DNA of 36,370 bases, taken from contig JAKAIE010000029.1 in the NCBI GenBank assembly GCA_021814475.1, positions 1 to 36,370 on the forward strand. Reading direction: 5' to 3'. Origin of the DNA: Nitrospirota bacterium (lineage in GTDB: Bacteria > Nitrospirota > Thermodesulfovibrionia > Thermodesulfovibrionales > UBA6898). Below are positions 32,695-36,370 of the stretch, one piece after another; the stretch's first letter is position 1; each line of letters starts with the position of its first letter. The notes beneath the pieces were generated by a model. It was not told the origin of the DNA. It made no database searches and saw only the letters and a list, made by a program, of their open reading frames with translations. A program made the position numbers and the translations under genes.

Positions 32695-33028
32695 GGAGAT
32701 CGTCGGCAAGGTAGACGGGGCGGTCTCGGCGATGATCATCGCCTCCGACGGAATCCCGGTGCAGGAGTATGTCTCGGAGAGGCTGGTCGATCTGACCGGC
32801 CTGGGGGCCGAGGCGTCGGCCATGATCCGTGACGTCGCCCTTGCGGCCGAAAACCTGGGACTCGGCGAGGCGCGCGAGTTTTCGATCATCTCGGACATGT
32901 GCGGTATTATCATGAGAAAGATCAACGATGAGTATTACATAGCCCTTATCATAAGGCCGGACGGAAATTACGGCAAGGGCAGATTCGTCCTCAAGACCAC
33001 CGTCCCGAAGATCGAGAGCGAATTCTGA
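32672..33028 (+). CDS. roadblock/LC7 domain protein
   Basis: A 118-residue single roadblock domain, a small dimerising fold that regulates Ras-like GTPases such as MglA. Seen: VDGAVSAMIIASDGIPVQEY, LGAEASAMIRDVALAAENLG, then FSIISDMCGIIMRKINDEYY and ALIIRPDGNYGKGRFVL. GAGGCGGG stands just before the ATG. It overlaps the TPR gene. With the mglB/mglA pair at 24-25 kb it is the second roadblock gene of the window, so it may bind the same GTPase; this is inference. Confidence 0.85.
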   Translation: MNFLDTLEEIVGKVDGAVSAMIIASDGIPVQEYVSERLVDLTGLGAEASAMIRDVALAAENLGLGEAREFSIISDMCGIIMRKINDEYYIALIIRPDGNYGKGRFVLKTTVPKIESEF

Positions 33029-33077
33029 CGGCGGTCGGCCGCAGCCGGCGCGCAGCGATTGACGGAATATCCACTGC

Positions 33078-33506
33078 ATGAAAATCCTGGTCATACATGG
33101 TCCGAACCTCAACCTTCTCGGCGCCCGCGAGCCCGGGGTGTACGGGGCCGACACGCTCGAGACGATCAACGGGCGGATCAGCGGGCTCTGCACCGAACTC
33201 GGCCTTGAAGTCGAAACCTTCCAATCAAACTCGGAAGGGACTATCGTCGACGCCATCCAGCAAAAATCCTTTGACCTGCTGGTGATAAATCCCGCGGCCT
33301 ATACGCATACCAGCGTGGCGATCAGGGATGCCATCGCCGCAGTGGGGAGGCCGGCGATCGAGGTGCACATCTCTAATATCCACAAAAGGGAAGAGTTCAG
33401 GCAACATTCCTTTATCGCGGGCGTCGCCGTCGGCCAGATAAGCGGATTCGGAGCGGAAAGCTACCTCCTGGCCATTCGGGCCGCAAAAGAACTCCTTTCG
33501 AGGTGA
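33078..33506 (+). CDS. aroQ: 3-dehydroquinate dehydratase, type II
   Basis: Third step of the shikimate pathway, removing water from 3-dehydroquinate. The 142-residue protein has [16 protein letters not shown] (8-23) with the lid arginine and the active tyrosine, [16 protein letters not shown] with the catalytic loop, and [16 protein letters not shown]. Length is typical for the dodecameric type II enzyme. Its stop overlaps the GTG of the peptidase gene (GTGA). Confidence 0.96.
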   Translation: MKILVIHGPNLNLLGAREPGVYGADTLETINGRISGLCTELGLEVETFQSNSEGTIVDAIQQKSFDLLVINPAAYTHTSVAIRDAIAAVGRPAIEVHISNIHKREEFRQHSFIAGVAVGQISGFGAESYLLAIRAAKELLSR

Positions 33507-34576
33507 CCCGCCTCAAGGCCATAACTGAGGCGCTCCGGATAAAGGGTGTCGACGGAGCGCTCATCTCGAATATCACCAACGTCAGGTACCTTTCGGGATT
33601 CACCGGCTCTTCCGCATATCTGCTGATCGGCCGGAAGACCCGGCTTTTCATCACCGACTTCAGGTACCAGGATCAGGCCGCCCACGAGGTTTCCGGCTTC
33701 CGCATCGAGATCGTCAATGACAACCCCCAGGGGTTTATCCTCGAGAAGGCCCGCGCAGAAGGCCTGCAGGTCCTCGGCTTCGAGTCTACGGTCTCCTACG
33801 GCTTTTACCGGGGCCTCCTCAGAAAGGGCGTCAGGACGAAGGCCCTCACCGGGATCGTCGAGGAGATACGGAGGATCAAGGACCGTACGGAACTCGGCCT
33901 GATCGGCCAGGCGGTCAGGCGCGCGGAGAAATCGTTCCTCGAGATACACCCCCAGATCAGGCCGGGCGTCACGGAGTTGCAGATAGCCCTGATGCTAGAG
34001 GAAAGATTGAAAAAAAACGGATGCCGGAGGGTCCCGTTTGATATAATAGTCGCTGCGGGAAAGAACTCGGCGATGCCTCATGCGCATCCCACGGGCTACA
34101 GGATCAGGCCGGGAGACCTTGTCGTCGTCGACTGGGGAGGAGAGGCTGGCGGCTATTTCTCCGATATGACCAGGACGCTTCTGATGCCGGGGGACAGGGG
34201 CGGGACCAATCTGTCCAGGAAAAGAGAGATTTACGCGACGGTGCTTTCAGCGAATCAGGAGGCGACTGCGGCCGTCGCCAGCGGCGTCCATGCCGGGACG
34301 GTTGACAGGACCGCGCGGGATGTTATACAAAAAGCGGGCTACGGCGAATTCTTCGGCCACGGGACCGGCCACGGCGTCGGGCTCGAGGTCCATGAACTGC
34401 CCCGTATATCGAGGGTGGGCAGGGAGACGCTCAGGCCGGGAATGGTCTTCACAATAGAGCCCGGCATTTATATCCCGGACATCGGCGGCGTCAGGATCGA
34501 AGACATGGTCGTGGCGAAAGACGAGGGGCGGACGGTCATGACATCGTTAAGCCGGGAGCCCTCAATACAACATTAG
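33503..34576 (+). CDS. pepP: Xaa-Pro aminopeptidase (M24 family)
   Basis: Metallopeptidase removing N-terminal residues before proline. The 357-residue protein has the creatinase-type N-terminal domain ([21 protein letters not shown]). The pita-bread catalytic domain has [24 protein letters not shown] with the first two metal aspartates, [16 protein letters not shown] with the metal histidine, [20 protein letters not shown] with the two glutamates. All five metal ligands appear present. It may equally be called PepQ or YpdF. The GTG start overlaps aroQ. efp follows after 18 bases. Confidence 0.92.
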   Translation: MTRLKAITEALRIKGVDGALISNITNVRYLSGFTGSSAYLLIGRKTRLFITDFRYQDQAAHEVSGFRIEIVNDNPQGFILEKARAEGLQVLGFESTVSYGFYRGLLRKGVRTKALTGIVEEIRRIKDRTELGLIGQAVRRAEKSFLEIHPQIRPGVTELQIALMLEERLKKNGCRRVPFDIIVAAGKNSAMPHAHPTGYRIRPGDLVVVDWGGEAGGYFSDMTRTLLMPGDRGGTNLSRKREIYATVLSANQEATAAVASGVHAGTVDRTARDVIQKAGYGEFFGHGTGHGVGLEVHELPRISRVGRETLRPGMVFTIEPGIYIPDIGGVRIEDMVVAKDEGRTVMTSLSREPSIQH

Positions 34577-34594
34577 GACCAGGAGGACGTTTAT

Positions 34595-35158
34595 ATGTTT
34601 TCAACATCAGACTTCAGAAAAGGACTCAAGCTAGAATATAAGTCGGACCCATATGAGATAATCGATTTCCAGCATGTGAAGATGGGCAGGGGCGGCGCGG
34701 TCATCAAGACAAAGATGAAGAACATGCGGACAGGATCGGTCATAGAAGAGACGATCCGTTCGGGCGAGAAATTCCCCCCCGCGGGCCTCGAGGAAAAGAA
34801 GATGCAGTTCCTGTACGTCCAGGACGATTTTTATTACTTCATGGACCAGGAGAACTACGAACAGATACCGTTGTCTGCTGAACAGCTTGGGGATGCGAAG
34901 CTCTGGCTGAAGGACAACACCGAGGTGAAGGTCCTGTACTATAAAGGGACCCCTCTCAATGTCGAACCGCCGACATTTGTCGAGCTGACGATCACAAAGA
35001 CCGACCCGGCGGGATTCAAGGGGGACACGGCTTCAGGCGGAGGCAAGCCTGCGACCCTCGAAACAGGGGCGGTCGTCAGGGTTCCTTTCCATCTCAACGA
35101 AGGGGATATGATCAAGGTGGACACGCGAACGTCTGAATATATAGAAAGGGTCAAGTAA
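34595..35158 (+). CDS. efp: translation elongation factor P, Arg-tip type
   Basis: Relieves ribosomes stalled at proline runs. The 187-residue protein has the usual three-domain layout, with the start MFSTSDFRKGLKLEYKSDPY and the tip loop VKMGRGGAVIKTKMKNMRTG. The tip residue that enters the ribosome is Arg32 rather than the lysine of E. coli EF-P (KPGKGQAF). Arg32 is the residue rhamnosylated by EarP in some bacteria; no earP is in the window. AGGAGG stands eight bases before the ATG. The stop overlaps accB by one base. Confidence 0.95.
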   Translation: MFSTSDFRKGLKLEYKSDPYEIIDFQHVKMGRGGAVIKTKMKNMRTGSVIEETIRSGEKFPPAGLEEKKMQFLYVQDDFYYFMDQENYEQIPLSAEQLGDAKLWLKDNTEVKVLYYKGTPLNVEPPTFVELTITKTDPAGFKGDTASGGGKPATLETGAVVRVPFHLNEGDMIKVDTRTSEYIERVK

Positions 35159-35595
35159 TGGAACTCGAGGATCTGAAAAGTCTGATCGAGCTTCTCAAGG
35201 AGACCGATATTACCGAACTCCAGGTCGAAAAGGAGGGAACCAAGGTCAAGATAAAGAGGGAAAAGCTCTTCGGTTCGATCGAGATCCCTGCCCACCGGCC
35301 TGTCTCACCGATACAGGAGTCAGCGGTCAAAGACCTTGCCGACGAGGCGCAGATACTGATCACGGTCACCTCGCCCATCGTCGGTACCTTTTACAGGTCG
35401 CCGTCGCCCGAGGCCCCCTCTTTTGCAGAAGTCGGCACAAGGGTCAAAAAAGGCCAGGTGCTCTGCATTATAGAGGCGATGAAGCTGATGAATGAGATAG
35501 AAAGCGAAGCCGACGGCGTCGTGGTGAAGGCGCTCGTCGAAAACGGGCAGCCGGTCGAGTACGGCGAACCGCTCTTTCTCATCGACCCAGTATGA
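35158..35595 (+). CDS. accB: acetyl-CoA carboxylase biotin carboxyl carrier protein
   Basis: Carries the biotin on which carboxylate is made and moved in the first step of fatty acid synthesis. The 145-residue protein has a helical N-terminus, an acidic/proline linker and the biotinyl domain from about residue 68, with [19 protein letters not shown] and the biotinylated lysine in [10 protein letters not shown]. The thumb present in AccB of acetyl-CoA carboxylase (SPSPEAP) is visible. The gene overlaps accC by four bases (ATGA). Confidence 0.95.
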   Translation: MELEDLKSLIELLKETDITELQVEKEGTKVKIKREKLFGSIEIPAHRPVSPIQESAVKDLADEAQILITVTSPIVGTFYRSPSPEAPSFAEVGTRVKKGQVLCIIEAMKLMNEIESEADGVVVKALVENGQPVEYGEPLFLIDPV

Positions 35596-36370
35596 AACTC
35601 TTCAAGAAAATCCTGATAGCAAACCGCGGCGAGATAGCGGTCAGGATCATCCGCGCCTGCAGGGAGCTCGGTATCCGGACAGTCGCGATCTATTCCGATA
35701 TAGACCGCGAATCGCTCCACGCAAGACTCGCGGACGAGTCGGTCTGCATCGGTCCGGCAAGTGCTGCCCAGAGCTATAACAATATCCCCAGTATCCTGAC
35801 CGCCGCCGAGATCACCGACTCCGAGGCAATCCATCCGGGGTACGGCTTCCTCTCGGAAAACCCGCATTTCGCGGAGGCATGCACCACGTCCGGAATCGTC
35901 TTCATCGGTCCTTCCGCGGAGAGCATCCGGATGGGGGGCGACAAGGCAAAGGCCCGGCAGGTGATGAAGCGCAGGGGCGTGCCGGTGGTGCCGGGAAGCG
36001 ACGGCCCGGTGGCCTCGGAGGAGACCGCGCTGAAGATCGCAAAGAAGATCGGGTTCCCGGTCATCGTGAAGGCCTCGGCCGGAGGCGGCGGCAAGGGAAT
36101 GCGGGTGGTCAAGACTGAAGAGGAACTCGAAAAACTCTATTTCATGGCCCAGAGAGAGGCGCTGACCGCCTTCGGCAATGGCGAACTCTATGTCGAAAAG
36201 TTCATCCCGGAGATGCGTCATATCGAGGTGCAGATCCTTGCCGACGGCAAGGGCAACACGCTGCATATCGGAGAGCGCGACTGTTCCGTCCAGAGGCGGC
36301 ATCAGAAACTGATCGAGGAGTCGCCCTCCCCCTTCGCCACCGAGAAGTTCAGGAAGAAGATAGGCGAGTA
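35592..36370 (+). CDS. accC: biotin carboxylase subunit of acetyl-CoA carboxylase (partial)
   Basis: ATP-dependent carboxylation of biotin. The first 259 residues are in the window and the gene runs off the right edge. Seen: [20 protein letters not shown] at the start, [20 protein letters not shown], the ATP-grasp glycine-rich loop [14 protein letters not shown] (residues about 159-172), [18 protein letters not shown] and [20 protein letters not shown], all typical of AccC. The ATG overlaps the accB stop by four bases. Confidence 0.96.
   Translation, partial: MKLFKKILIANRGEIAVRIIRACRELGIRTVAIYSDIDRESLHARLADESVCIGPASAAQSYNNIPSILTAAEITDSEAIHPGYGFLSENPHFAEACTTSGIVFIGPSAESIRMGGDKAKARQVMKRRGVPVVPGSDGPVASEETALKIAKKIGFPVIVKASAGGGGKGMRVVKTEEELEKLYFMAQREALTAFGNGELYVEKFIPEMRHIEVQILADGKGNTLHIGERDCSVQRRHQKLIEESPSPFATEKFRKKIGE

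Overview
This is a bacterial chromosome segment, GC-rich (about 60% in the housekeeping parts, judged by eye), coding on both strands. A four-subunit pyruvate:ferredoxin oxidoreductase, an MglA/MglB GTPase pair and the run yicC-remA-gmk-rpoZ-coaBC-TPR-roadblock-aroQ-pepP-efp-accB-accC point to an anaerobic Gram-negative bacterium of the Nitrospirota or Deltaproteobacteria type. I cannot place it more precisely. No rRNA or tRNA gene is visible.

Layout. 1-2.4 kb (minus strand): the start of an unknown gene, a GNAT acetyltransferase and the flagellar stator pair motA-motB. 2.7-5.8 kb: a regulatory island with a receiver-only response regulator, a soluble histidine kinase, a sigma-54 activator without receiver domain and a small unknown protein. 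Three -24/-12 (sigma-54) promoter candidates lie in front of motA, the kinase and the unknown gene. 5.8-7.75 kb: a divergent pair, a DUF815-type AAA ATPase and a HisC/CobD-like protein whose PLP lysine is replaced. 7.9-10.7 kb: SRP RNA, dnaX, ybaB and recR.

10.8-22.6 kb is a complete type I-E CRISPR-Cas locus read from right to left: cas3, cas8e, cas11e, cas7e, cas5e, cas6e, then a BrnT/BrnA toxin-antitoxin pair, then cas1, cas2, an AT-rich leader and an array of 29 repeats and 28 spacers. Three things stand out. The brnTA pair sits inside the operon, one base from cas1. Cas7e and Cas6e are much longer than the E. coli proteins. A block of about 2 kb covering the end of cas8e, cas11e and most of cas7e is strikingly AT-rich.

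22.7-28.1 kb (minus strand): a REP-associated (RAYT) transposase gene that carries REP palindromes inside its own coding region, a DnaQ-like exonuclease without an ordinary start codon, mglA, mglB, and the por operon (porG-porD-porA-porB). 28.2-36.4 kb (plus strand): a tightly packed housekeeping operon from yicC to accC, which runs off the window. Many genes overlap by 1-4 bases (ATGA, GTGA or TGATG), implying translational coupling. A few others have a -10 box only 4-8 bases before the start codon and no ribosome binding site, suggesting leaderless mRNAs.
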